NCBI GenBank assembly: GCA_039818285.1
Contig: JBCBUE010000002.1
Coordinates: forward strand, 45,450-109,449
Reading direction: 5' to 3'
DNA: 64,000 bases
DNA from: JBCBUE01 sp039818285
GTDB taxonomy: Bacteria > Planctomycetota > Phycisphaerae > Phycisphaerales > Phycisphaeraceae
Positions 19,857 through 29,988 of the stretch are shown here, piece after piece. Made by a program: the position numbers and the translations under genes. The notes under the pieces are model-generated. The model was given only the letters and a program-made list of their open reading frames with translations, did not search any database and was not told the origin of the DNA. Each line of letters starts with the position of its first letter. Position 1 is the stretch's first letter.

Positions 19857-20993
19857 TCAATCGCGTGTCAGCCATCGGTGAGCCCACGCCGCCGCCGCCC
19901 GCTCGATCAGCTCGGGCCCGCGGCGCATCGCCTCATCGACCGACAACCCCGCCCCGATCGCCACCGCCTCGACGATCCCCGCGTCGGCCAGCGCCCATCC
20001 CGCCACGCCGACCGACCCCGCCAGCGCCACGCAAGGCCGCCCCGCCCCCCGCGCCGCCGCCGCCACCCCCGCCGTCGCCTTGCCCGACAGCGACTGATCG
20101 TCCAGGCGCCCCTCGCCCGTGATCACGACATCCGCCGCCGTCACGCGCTCGGCGAACCCCACCGCCTCCAACACCAGCTCGATCCCGGGCCGCAACCGCC
20201 CGCCCAGCAGCGCCACCGCGCCATAGCCAAATCCGCCCGCCGCCCCCGCCCCTACAAACGCGCCCGCCTCGCCCGCCACCTCCGCCAGCTGCGCCAACCC
20301 CGCATCGAGCAACGCCACCTGCTCAGCCGTCGCGCCCTTCTGCGGCCCGTACACCGCCGCCGCGCCGCGCTGCCCGCACAGCGGGTTGGTCACGTCGCAC
20401 GCCACGCTCAGCTCCGCCGCCCCCGAGCCCAACCGCTTACGCAACCCCGACCGATCGACGCCCGCCACCTCGCTCAGCAGCCCGCCGCGCATCGGCTCCC
20501 CGATCACCGAGCCGTCCGCCCGGGTAAACACCACGCCCAACGCCTGCGCCGCCCCTGCCCCGCCGTCGTTCGTCGCGCTGCCGCCCAGCCCGAGCACCAC
20601 GCGCTCGACCCCCGCTCGAAGCGCCGCGTCGATCAGCTGCCCCACGCCGTAGGTCGTCGTCCGGGTCGGGTCGCGATCCGCCTCGGGAACCAGCGTCAGC
20701 CCCGCCGCCTCGGCCATCTCCACCACGCCGACCGCCCCGCCCGCGACCAACCCCCACCGCGCCGACCGCGCCTGCCCCAACGGACCCACGACCTCCAGCG
20801 TCCGCGCCTCCCCCGATGCGTCCGCCGCGAGCAGCGTGTCCAGCGTCCCCTCCCCGCCGTCGGCGATCGGGCACGCGTCGATCGTCACGCCCGCCTCGCC
20901 CACCGCCGACCGCAACCCACGAGCGATCGCCGCCGCGGCCGTCACCGCCGTCATCGACCCCTTGAAGCTGTCGGGCGCCACCAGCACGCGCAT
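19857..20993 (-). CDS. Glycerate kinase (GarK/GlxK family)
   Basis: Phosphorylates D-glycerate using ATP, feeding glyoxylate- or serine-derived carbon into glycolysis. 378 residues from ATG 20993; a TTG six bases upstream is also in frame. The family N-terminus 'MRVLVAPDSFKGSMTAV' is clear, with 'IADGGEGTLDTLL', 'LGLGGSATNDGGAGAAQALG' and 'VVITGEGRLDDQSLSGKA' following in the usual order. First gene of a minus-strand operon and divergent from tadA, with only 30 bases between the start codons. Confidence 0.93.
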   Translation of the reverse strand: MRVLVAPDSFKGSMTAVTAAAAIARGLRSAVGEAGVTIDACPIADGGEGTLDTLLAADASGEARTLEVVGPLGQARSARWGLVAGGAVGVVEMAEAAGLTLVPEADRDPTRTTTYGVGQLIDAALRAGVERVVLGLGGSATNDGGAGAAQALGVVFTRADGSVIGEPMRGGLLSEVAGVDRSGLRKRLGSGAAELSVACDVTNPLCGQRGAAAVYGPQKGATAEQVALLDAGLAQLAEVAGEAGAFVGAGAAGGFGYGAVALLGGRLRPGIELVLEAVGFAERVTAADVVITGEGRLDDQSLSGKATAGVAAAARGAGRPCVALAGSVGVAGWALADAGIVEAVAIGAGLSVDEAMRRGPELIERAAAAWAHRWLTRD

Positions 20994-21023
20994 CGCCAAA
21001 CCCTACCGCACTACCCTGCGGCG

Positions 21024-21539
<516 letters not shown>

Positions 21540-24352
21540 CGCGCGGGCCCGCTCGATCGAGCGCTGACGAAGCTCCAGCATCGACGGGATCATGTAGCAG
21601 CACGCCCCCAGCGTCAGCGCGATGCCCAGCGACATGACAAACCCCAGCCCGGCGATCCCGCGGTGGCTGGCGATCATCAACGCGCCAAACCCGATGATCG
21701 TCGTGTAGCTCGTGAGCGCAATCCCCTTGCCCGTCCCGCTCGCCAGACCCAGCGGCCGCTGCGTCGGCTCCTGGCGATAGCGGTGCATCAGGTGCACGCC
21801 CGCATCAACGCCGATCCCGAACAGCAGCGGCAGCACGATGATGTTCGCCGGGTCGATCGGGTCATCCAGCCAGCCCATCACGCCCAGCGTCACCCAGAAC
21901 GCCATCAGCGTCGGCACCAGGCACATCAGCGCGTCGTCCGGCCGACGGAAGTCGATCCAAAGGATGATCGCCACCGCCCCCAGCGCCAACGCCCCCGCCC
22001 ACAGGTAAGACCGCACGATCAACGCGTTGGACTCGTACACCTGCACGATCACCCCCGTCACGTCCGGGTCGACCGACTGCAACTGACGCACGAACTCGCC
22101 CAGGAACCGCGGGTCCAGCGGCGACTCGACCCCGTCGGTCAACCGCGGGAACACCTCCAGCGCCAACCGCCGCTGCCCGTCCCAGGTCGCCACATACGGC
22201 CGAGTCAACGCATCCGGCAACGCATCCAGCCCCATCGGCTCGGGGTCGACCGCCTCCTCGATCCGACGCACCGCCTCGGATCGCCAGGCGCGGTAGTCGC
22301 CCCGGAGCCGCCCCGCCCGCGCCAACGCCAACGCCTCGTCGGAAGCGCTCAACCGCGCGGTCGCCGACGACAGTGCCCCCTGCGCCGCGACCAGCGCCGG
22401 CCGCGCCTCCGCCGGCGTCGTAAACCCCGCCAGCGTCAACAACCCGCCCCACCGACCCAGCGTCGATCGCAACGCCGCCAAGTCGTCGGGCGTGACCGCG
22501 CCGGGGTCGGCGGCGTCCACCGTCGGCAACGCCGCCCGCAACGCCTCCAGCCGGTCGAGCTTGGCTCGCTCGTCGCGCGGGATCGCCAACCCCACGCCCC
22601 CCAGCCCCTCCACCGTCGGCAACGCGAGATACCTCTCGGCCAGCCGCCGCGCCGTGTCCATATCCGCCACCACGCTCACGCCGAAGTAGATCGACTGCGC
22701 CCCGTCACGCTCGATCCGCTCAGCCCACTCCACGCTCTCCACCCCCCGCGGCATCAGGTCGGCCAGATTGAAGCTGTACCGCACCCGCGTCACGCCGAAC
22801 CACGCCGCCACCAGCACCGCCGCCGTGATCGCCAGCGTCAGCCACGGCCGACGCGCCGCCACCGCCGACCACCCCTCGACATATACGTGCACCCGGCGCG
22901 CGTGCATCGGCTTGACCTTCCCCGTCGCGTGACGCAGCAGCCGCAGCAACGCCGGCAGGACCGTGAACATCGACAGCAGGCACAGCAACACCCCCACCGC
23001 CGCGATGTGCCCCATCTCCGCCACCCCCGTGAACTCCGTCAGCATCGTCGTCGACAGCGCCGCCGCCGTCGTCAACGCCCCCGTCACCACGCCCGGCCCG
23101 GCGACCTCCAGCGTGTCCTGCAGCGTCGCCGCGAACCCCTCGGGCCCGTCAGGATGATCGTGCCGCACCCGCTCGAACCGGCTGAGCAAGTGAATCCCGA
23201 AATCCACGCCCAGCCCCAGCAGGATCACCGCGAACACGACGCTGATCACCTGCAGGTGACCGATCGCCAGCGTCAGATACCCGAACGCCCACGCCATCGC
23301 CACCAGCAGCGACACCATCAGGATCGCCGGCGTCCGGAACGACCAAAACGCCACGATCATCAGCGTCGCGATCAGCAACGCGGCCACGATCGACGCCCGC
23401 GTCGAGTCCCGCTCGGCCGCCTCCGTCTCGTCGGCCTCCACCACCTCGATCCCCGTCAGCCCGACGTCGAACGCCGGGTTCGCCGCCTCGACCTCCGCCA
23501 CGACCTCGCGCACCTGCGCGATCGCCGCCTCGTACGGCAGGATCCCCGCCCCGCCCGACTCGTGCATCGGCGTCACCCGCAACAGCAGCAGCCGACCGTT
23601 GGGGGTCTCGAAGTACTGATACCCTCCCACCCCCATCAGCTCGTCCATCGCCTCGCCGAACGGGTTGGGCTCGTGCGTCGATCGCTCGTCGGACAGCCCC
23701 GCGTCAATCGCCTCGAACAACGCCGCCAGCCCGGCCAACTGCTCGGCCGTCTCGGTCGCAGACATCCCCCCCGCGCCCCCGCGCAACGCCGCCCCCGCCT
23801 CGGCCGACGCCGACTCCAGCAGGTCGACCACCGTCGGCGACGACATCACCGGCCCCGCCTGCGCCAGCATGCCCACCGCCTCGTCGAACGACGCCCCGTC
23901 CAGCAGCCGGATCGCCTCGCCCGACACACGACTCACGTCGATCCGCCACGTCACTCGCGCCACCGCCGGAAGCCCGCTCAGCCGCTCGCCCAGCTCGTCC
24001 GCCAGCCGCCGCGCCCCCGCCACGTCCGCCGCCGGGTACACCGCCGCCCCGTCAGGCCCGCCGTCGCGACGGTGCGTGTCGATCACGACCATCAAGTCGG
24101 CGTTGCCCGGGAAGTGCTCCTGCCACTGGATGAACCGCTGGTTCCACGCCAGCTCCGGCGAAATCAGGTCGTTGCGGTTGGACTGGAACGTCAGGTGCGT
24201 CGCCGCGTACACCACGCCAAGCAACGCCAGCAGCAGCCCGATCGCCAGCACCCGACGCGGGTGGTACGCCACCACGCGCGACCAACGCCCCAGCAACTCG
24301 TGCCGCCAACGATCCAGCATCGCGAGAGTCTACGGGCCAGCCCCGTCCGGGC

Positions 24353-26541
24353 TCACCCCACGTCCACGAGGCCCATCGTCGCGCCGTACTCGCGCATCAG
24401 CAGCCGGCGCAACGTCGCGTGCTCTTCGCCCTTCAACTCGGGGTCGGCGTCGATCAACGCCCGCGCCTCGCGCCGGGCGGCCGACAGCAGGTCCATGTCC
24501 TTGCCCAGCTCGGCGATCCGCAGCGGCAACGCCCCGTGCTGCCGCGTGCCAAACAGCTCGCCCGTCCCGCGGATCTCCAGGTCCAGCTCGGCGATGCGGA
24601 ACCCGTCCGTCGTGCTCGTGATCGCCTCGAGCCGACGCTGCGCGTCGTCAGTGGTCGGGTCCGCAACGAACACGCAAAGGCTCTGTCGACCGTCGCTGTT
24701 CCGCCCCACCCGACCGCGCAGCTGGTGCAGCTGAGCCAGCCCGAACCGCTCGGCGTGCTCGATCACCATCACCGTCGCGTTGGGCACATCCACACCGACC
24801 TCGATCACCGTCGTCGCCACCAGCACCGCCGCGTCCCCCCGGCGGAACGCATCCATCACCCGCTCCCGCGCTGTCCGCTTCAGCCGCCCGTGCGCCGCCG
24901 CTACCCGATGCTCAGGCCCGAGCCGATCGCGCAGCTCCTTGACCATCGCCTTCACGCTCGCCAGCTCGCTCTGCGGTCCGCTCGGCTGCCTCTCCCACGC
25001 CTCGCTCATCACCCCTAACTCATCACTTTTCTCCTCGCCCACCAACGGCACCACCACATACGCCTGCTCCCCACGCTCCAGCCGAGTCTTCAGATACCCA
25101 TACACCTCGTCCCGCGTCTCCCGCCCGACCCAGCGATTCACCACCGGCGTCCGGCCGGGCGGCAGCTGATCGATCGTCGCCACGTCCAGGTCCCCAAACA
25201 CCGTCAGCGTCATCGACCGCGGGATCGGCGTCGCCGTCATCACCAGGTGATGCGGCACCACCTCGCGTCCGCGCTCGTCGCGCTTCCCCACGCCACGCAT
25301 CGCCCCGCGCTGCCCCACCCCGAACCGATGCTGCTCGTCGATCACCACCACCGCCAGGTCGCGAAACCCCGCCGCCCGATTCATCACCGCGTGCGTCCCC
25401 ACCACCACATCCGCACCCCACACGTCCGCCCGTCCCTCCCGCGCCGTCGCCCCCGTCACCAGCCCGACGCTCACCTTGCTCGACGCCAGCATCCCGCGGA
25501 TCGATGCGTAGTGCTGCTCCGCAAGCAACTCCGTCGGCGCCACCAACGCCGCCTGCTTGCCCGCCATCACCGCCCGCAGCATCGCGTCCAGCGCCACCAC
25601 CGTCTTGCCCGCACCCACGTCCCCCTGCAACAACCGATTCATCGGCAGGTCGCGCGCCAGGTCGTCCGCAATCAGCCCGACCGCCTTCCGCTGCGCCTCG
25701 GTCAGCGAGAACGGAAACACCCCCGCGATCTGCGCATCCACCGCCTCGTGACGCTCCAGCGCCGGCGCCACCAGGTGCTCGGCGTTGAACCGCCGCTTCA
25801 TCGCGATCCCCAGCTGCAACAGAAACAACTCGTTGAACGCCAACCGCCGCCGCGCCGACTTGGACGCGTCCATGTCCGCCGGCCGGTGAATCATCCGCCA
25901 CGCCTCCGCCAGCACCGGTAGCGCCAGCCGCTCTCGCATCGCCACCGGCAGTGGATCGCTCATCTCATCCAACACCCCCGAGTCCAACGCCGCCCCCACC
26001 GCCTTCTCGATCGCCCAGCTCGGCAGCCCCTCCGTCGCCGGATACACCGCCCGCCACCGATCCTCCAGCGGCGCAAGCCCATCCCCGGTCGAAGCATCCT
26101 CCGCCCCGTCCTCGCCCGGCTCCCGCACCGCCTCCCAACGCGGCTGCGACATCGACACCCCCCCACCCGCCCCGCGCTTCACCTTCCCCTGCACGCGGAT
26201 CGCGTCGCCGGGATGAATCCGCTCCGCCAGCCAACGCATGTTGAACCACGTCACCCGCAGCGTCTCCCCCGCCTCGTCCCGCAGCGTCGCCGCAAACCGC
26301 CCCGGCCGACGCCCCATCCCCCGCGTCCACTGACAGCTCGTCACCGCCCCCCCCCCGCGCCCCCCCCCCCCCACCCCCCGCCCACCCCCGACTCCGCCGC
26401 CTCCCGCTCATACCGGCTCGGGTAATGCCGCAACAAATCCAACACGCTGACCACCCCCAGCCGCGCAAACGCCTCCACCGCCCGCTCACTGACCCCCGCC
26501 AGCTCCCCCACCCGACTCGTCAGCGACAACGCCTCCGCCAT
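24353..26541 (-). CDS. recG: ATP-dependent DNA helicase RecG, reading frame broken at a G-tract
   Basis: Branch-migrating helicase that rescues stalled forks. The N-terminus (26541 to about 26375: 'GVSERAVEAFARLGVVSVLDLLRHYPSRYE') and the rest (about 26340 to 24353) lie in different frames. The shift falls within a tract of consecutive C runs on the plus strand (26347-26390), an obvious slippage or sequencing-error site. The wedge domain 'FAATLRDEAGETLRVTWFN' is in the second frame, with Walker A 'GDVGAGKT', box 'VVVIDEQHRFG', 'TATPIPRSM' and C-terminal helicase motifs. A 14-nt tandem repeat lengthens the segment between 'VVPLVG' and 'AAAHGRL'. A one-base correction would restore a protein of roughly 715 residues, near the family norm. 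Confidence 0.88.
25005..25032. repeat. 14-nt tandem repeat inside recG
   Basis: Two 14-base units, CTCATCACCCCTAA and CTCATCACTTTTCT, sharing the first eight bases. The stretch is clearly poorer in GC than the flanking gene. On the coding strand it encodes 'EKSDELGVMSE', at a point where RecG proteins vary in length. It resembles the repeat at 27490-27517. Confidence 0.6.
26347..26390. repeat. Poly-C tracts at the recG frameshift
   Basis: Runs of 10 C (26347-26356), 13 C (26360-26372), 6 C (26374-26379) and 5 C (26385-26389) separated by single G or A bases or short interruptions. On the recG coding strand these are G runs. The reading frame changes somewhere within them. Confidence 0.9.
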
Positions 26542-26659
26542 CCACCGATCCTAATCCCACGCCCACAACACCACCGATCCGCCGACCCCGGACCCTAAGC
26601 CAATCGAAAGCGCAGCGCCCGGTTGGGTCGCCTCCCCAAAAATCACCCCACCGCCCAAG

Positions 26660-26680
26660 CCCACGCTCTGCGAGCGCGGG
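26660..26680. repeat. REP-like palindrome directly after pdeM
   Basis: Imperfect inverted repeat CCCACGCTC (26660-26668), loop TGC, GAGCGCGGG (26672-26680), one mismatch. Its 5' context AAGCCCACGCT is identical to the element at 27348-27371. It lies immediately 3' of the pdeM stop and may also work as a hairpin at the transcript end. The rest of the 26542-26659 gap shows nothing else recognisable. Confidence 0.6.
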
Positions 26681-27427
26681 TCACCGCACCCGCACCACCG
26701 CCTCATCACCCGCCGCCCACACCCGATCCCCCGCCCCCGCTCGGATCGCGTGAGTCCCCGTGAACCGCCCGAACGCCGGCAGCACCCCCACCCGCTCGCC
26801 CACCCAATAGCACGCCGCCTTCTCCGCACCCCGCCGACCCCGACCCCAACCCTTCAGCACCACCGCCGGGTGCAGGTGCCCCGCCCACACATACCCCCGC
26901 TCGTCTTCCATCGGCTCGTGACGCCATACAAACGGCCCGTCCACCGCCCCCTCGCCCACCACCTCGATCCCCATCGACTCCGCCATCGGCCACGCCGACC
27001 GATCGTGATTCCCCCGCACCAACACCACCGACAGCCTCGCCCGCGACGCCAGCCAATCCGACAACACCCCCCGCACCGCGTCACGCTCCGCCACGACGCC
27101 GTGGAAAAAATCACCCAGCACCACCAGCCGCCGCGCCCCCACCGCGTCGATCAACCCGCCCGCCCGGCCAAGGTCCGCGTCCGCCAGCCCCGTCGGCATC
27201 GGCACCCCCGCCCGGCGAAACACGTCGACCTTCCCCAGATGCAAATCCGCCACCACCACCGTCGACCGCCCGGGCCACCACACCGCCCGACCCGGCAGCA
27301 GCCACACCACCTCCCCGTTCGGGTCTGCCTCAACCTTCCCGCCAGGAAGCCCACGCTTTAAGAGCGTGGGCACGACGACCCGCACCGCCCCCGCCACGCC
27401 ACACCCCGGCTCCGCCATCGCATCCAT
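26681..27427 (-). CDS. pdeM: Ligase-associated metallophosphoesterase PdeM
   Basis: Calcineurin-like Mn-dependent phosphoesterase (COG1407), the nuclease component of the Lhr-ligase-exonuclease cluster. From ATG 27427 (248 residues) the metal motifs are DLHLGK at 61-66, GDFFHG at 106-111, GNHD at 140-143 and GHLHP at 184-188. The start is uncertain: the frame opens at 27490, ATGs lie at 27433, 27427 and 27418, and family N-termini align best near GTG 27310 ('VVWLLPGRAVWWPGRS'). A REP-like palindrome at 27349-27371 lies inside the extension and suggests the later start. A weak TTGACG-17-TTCAGT promoter lies at 27440-27468. Last gene of the cluster on this strand. Confidence 0.87.
   Translation of the reverse strand: MDAMAEPGCGVAGAVRVVVPTLLKRGLPGGKVEADPNGEVVWLLPGRAVWWPGRSTVVVADLHLGKVDVFRRAGVPMPTGLADADLGRAGGLIDAVGARRLVVLGDFFHGVVAERDAVRGVLSDWLASRARLSVVLVRGNHDRSAWPMAESMGIEVVGEGAVDGPFVWRHEPMEDERGYVWAGHLHPAVVLKGWGRGRRGAEKAACYWVGERVGVLPAFGRFTGTHAIRAGAGDRVWAAGDEAVVRVR
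27349..27371. repeat. REP-like palindrome in the pdeM 5' region
   Basis: Perfect inverted repeat GCCCACGCT (27349-27357), loop TTAAG, AGCGTGGGC (27363-27371). Second copy of the family found at 26660-26680, in the same orientation. If pdeM starts at 27427 or earlier, the element encodes 'TLLKRGL'; it more probably lies in the leader. Confidence 0.65.
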
Positions 27428-27489
27428 GCTCATCCACCCACTGAACAAAAACCCACCACCCCCGTCAACCCCCGGTCCCCCATTCCGCA

Positions 27490-27517
27490 CTCATCATTCC
27501 ATACTCATAATTCTTCA
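27490..27517. repeat. 14-nt tandem repeat over the lhr stop codon
   Basis: Units CTCATCATTCCATA (27490-27503) and CTCATAATTCTTCA (27504-27517), with a partial further unit upstream. The helicase ends within it (Glu-Glu-Leu-stop). Core word CTCATCA is shared with the repeat in recG at 25005-25032. Confidence 0.55.
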
Positions 27518-29988
27518 AGCTCCGCCGCCGCCCGACGCACCCGCGCCTCCCACGTCTCGCTGCTCACCGTCTCCGCTCGCAACCGATCCGCCCACAGCGG
27601 GAAACTCAACGGCGTCAGCCGATCGACCTCCACCCGCACGATCGGCCGACGCTCCAAACCCACCAAGGCCGCCCGAAGACGATCCACCTCCAGCTGCCGC
27701 TCCAGCACCTCCCGCTCCGCCTGCTTTAGCAGCAGATTCCCCGGATCGAACTCCGTCAGCACATCAAAGAACATCTCGCTGCTCGCCTGCAGGTGGCGCC
27801 CGCTCTTGCGCATCCCCGGAAAGCCCGGCACCACCAGCCCCGCCACCCGCGCCACCTCCCGGAACGCCCGACGCGCCAGCACCGTCGTGTTCATGCACGC
27901 CAGCAAGTCCTCCAGCAATCCCTCCTCCGCCAACACCGCCCGCCACTCGTCGTCCGCCAGCCCCACCGCGTCCGGGCTGCTCAGCTCGATCCCGTAGTCG
28001 TTCACGTTCACCACCAGCGACCGCTCCGCCGACGACGTAAGCCGATGGCTGATCAACGCCCCCAACCCCTCGTGCACCAGCCGGCCCAGGAACGGATACA
28101 GGTAATAGTGATCCCCGTCCCGCAGCCGCACCCGCTCGATCAAGAGCTCACCCCGACGCGGCAGCCGCGACACCGCCCGCTGCAGCTCCAGCAACGGCCG
28201 CATCGACGCCATCGCCTCGTCCGCGACCACCCCGTCATCAAACTCGCCGAACCTCGCCAGCACCGAGTCCGCCAGCCGCGTGCTCAACGGGAAACGACTC
28301 CCACCCCACCGCGGCACCGTCGCCTTCTTCCCCTTCGCCGGCCGCACCTGGGCCGTCATCTCTCGCAGCCGCACGAACTCCAGCAACCGCCCCGCAAACA
28401 CAAATCGCTCACCGGGCTTCAACCGCCCGACAAAACTTTCCTCCACCGTCCCCAGCCGCCGCCCGCTCACGTACGCCAGCGTCACCACCACGTCGCCCGT
28501 GATCGTGCCGATCGTCATCCGGTGCGTCCGCTCGATCGCCGGCGTCGCGATCCCCCACCGCCCTCCTTGCGCCTTGATCCGCTGGTACTCCGGGTACGCC
28601 CCCAGCGCCGCCCCACCCTTGGCCGCGAAGTCCATCACCCAGCCCCACTGCTCCTCGGTCAGCACCGAATAGCTCGCCGCCGTCTTCACCTCCCCCATCA
28701 ACTCTTCCGCCACGAACCCACCCCCCGCCGCGCACGTGACCACGTGCTGCGCCAAAACATCGAGCGGCGCAACTAACGGCTCGCGTGGCTCGACCCGTCC
28801 CGCCTCCAACGCCGCCCGCGCCGCCGAGAACTCCATCAACTCAAACGCGTGGCTCGCCACGCACACCACCTCGCTCACCCCGCCCGGCCGGTGCCCCGAT
28901 CGACCCGCCCGCTGGATCAACCGCCCCACGCCCTTCGGGCTCCCCAGCTGCATCACCCGGTCCACCGTCGGAAAGTCCACCCCCAGGTCCAGGCTCGACG
29001 TGCACACCACCGCCGACAGCTCTCCCGCCGCCAGCATCCCCTCGACCCGCTCACGCAACTCGCGCTCCAACGACCCGTGATGGATCGCCACCTTCCCGAT
29101 AAGCGACGGATCAAACTTGAGAATCGCCTCGAACCATCGCTCGCACTGCGCCTTGGTGTTCGTGAACACCAGGCTCGTTCGCGCCGAACGAATCCGCTCC
29201 ACCACCGGCCCCACCATCGTCAGCCCCATGTGCCCCGCCCACGGAAACCGCTCGATCGACTCGGGCAACAGGATGTCCAGCTTCACCGCTTTCTCGCTCG
29301 GCCCCTTCACCACCCGGTGCGGCCGCACCCGCCCCGCGCGATCTACCCCCACCAGGCAACGCGCCGACTCCTCGATGTTCCCCAGCGTCGCCGACAACCC
29401 CCACGTCCGCAGCCCCCGCCCACGCTCCCGACCCCACCGCCGCAACCGCGACAACGCCAGCTCCGTCTGCGTCCCCCGCTTGGTCCCCATCAACTCGTGC
29501 CACTCGTCCACCACCACCAGCCGCAGCGTCGCGAACAACTCCCGCGCATCCCCGTAACTCAACAGCAGCGTCAGGCTCTCCGGCGTCGTCACCAGCACCG
29601 TCGGCAACCGCTTGCGCTGACGCTTCTTCACCGAAGACGACACATCCCCCGTCCGCAACTCCGCCGTCCAACCGCCGTCACCAGCCAAGCCCGCCGCCTC
29701 CATCGGCCGAGTCAGCGACCGCAGCGAGTCGTTCGCCAGCGCCCGCAACGGCGTCACCCACAACGCCCGCAATCGCTCGCCTTCGCCCTTCTGACCCTCC
29801 AGCACGCCTTCGGCCACCGCCCCCAGCCAAGCCGCCAGCGTCTTGCCCGTCCCCGTCGGCGCATGAACCAGCCCCGACCGCCCCTCGGCGTACGCCCGCC
29901 ACGCCTGCTGTTGAAACAACGCGGGCTCGTAACCCGCCGAGCGCATCAACCCCGACGCGACCTTGACTACCGCCTCGGGATCGCTCAT
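27505..29988 (-). CDS. Ligase-associated DEXH-box helicase, Lhr-Core type
   Basis: DNA-dependent ATPase/helicase of 827 residues, the usual size of the shorter bacterial Lhr-Core proteins. Walker A 'APTGTGKT' at 43-50, motif Ia 'VTPLRALANDS', motif II 'VVVDEWHEL' (DEWH, typical of Lhr), motif III 'LSATLGN', motif IV-VI blocks including 'VCTSSLDLGVDFPTVD' and 'RLIQRAGRSGHRPGG', then winged-helix and Lhr-specific C-terminal regions. ATG 29988 overlaps the ligase stop (ATGA). Acts with the ligase, exonuclease and PdeM encoded beside it, presumably in repair of broken or nicked DNA. The stop codon lies in a short tandem repeat, so the last residues may have been altered. Confidence 0.93.
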   Translation of the reverse strand: MSDPEAVVKVASGLMRSAGYEPALFQQQAWRAYAEGRSGLVHAPTGTGKTLAAWLGAVAEGVLEGQKGEGERLRALWVTPLRALANDSLRSLTRPMEAAGLAGDGGWTAELRTGDVSSSVKKRQRKRLPTVLVTTPESLTLLLSYGDARELFATLRLVVVDEWHELMGTKRGTQTELALSRLRRWGRERGRGLRTWGLSATLGNIEESARCLVGVDRAGRVRPHRVVKGPSEKAVKLDILLPESIERFPWAGHMGLTMVGPVVERIRSARTSLVFTNTKAQCERWFEAILKFDPSLIGKVAIHHGSLERELRERVEGMLAAGELSAVVCTSSLDLGVDFPTVDRVMQLGSPKGVGRLIQRAGRSGHRPGGVSEVVCVASHAFELMEFSAARAALEAGRVEPREPLVAPLDVLAQHVVTCAAGGGFVAEELMGEVKTAASYSVLTEEQWGWVMDFAAKGGAALGAYPEYQRIKAQGGRWGIATPAIERTHRMTIGTITGDVVVTLAYVSGRRLGTVEESFVGRLKPGERFVFAGRLLEFVRLREMTAQVRPAKGKKATVPRWGGSRFPLSTRLADSVLARFGEFDDGVVADEAMASMRPLLELQRAVSRLPRRGELLIERVRLRDGDHYYLYPFLGRLVHEGLGALISHRLTSSAERSLVVNVNDYGIELSSPDAVGLADDEWRAVLAEEGLLEDLLACMNTTVLARRAFREVARVAGLVVPGFPGMRKSGRHLQASSEMFFDVLTEFDPGNLLLKQAEREVLERQLEVDRLRAALVGLERRPIVRVEVDRLTPLSFPLWADRLRAETVSSETWEARVRRAAAELEEL

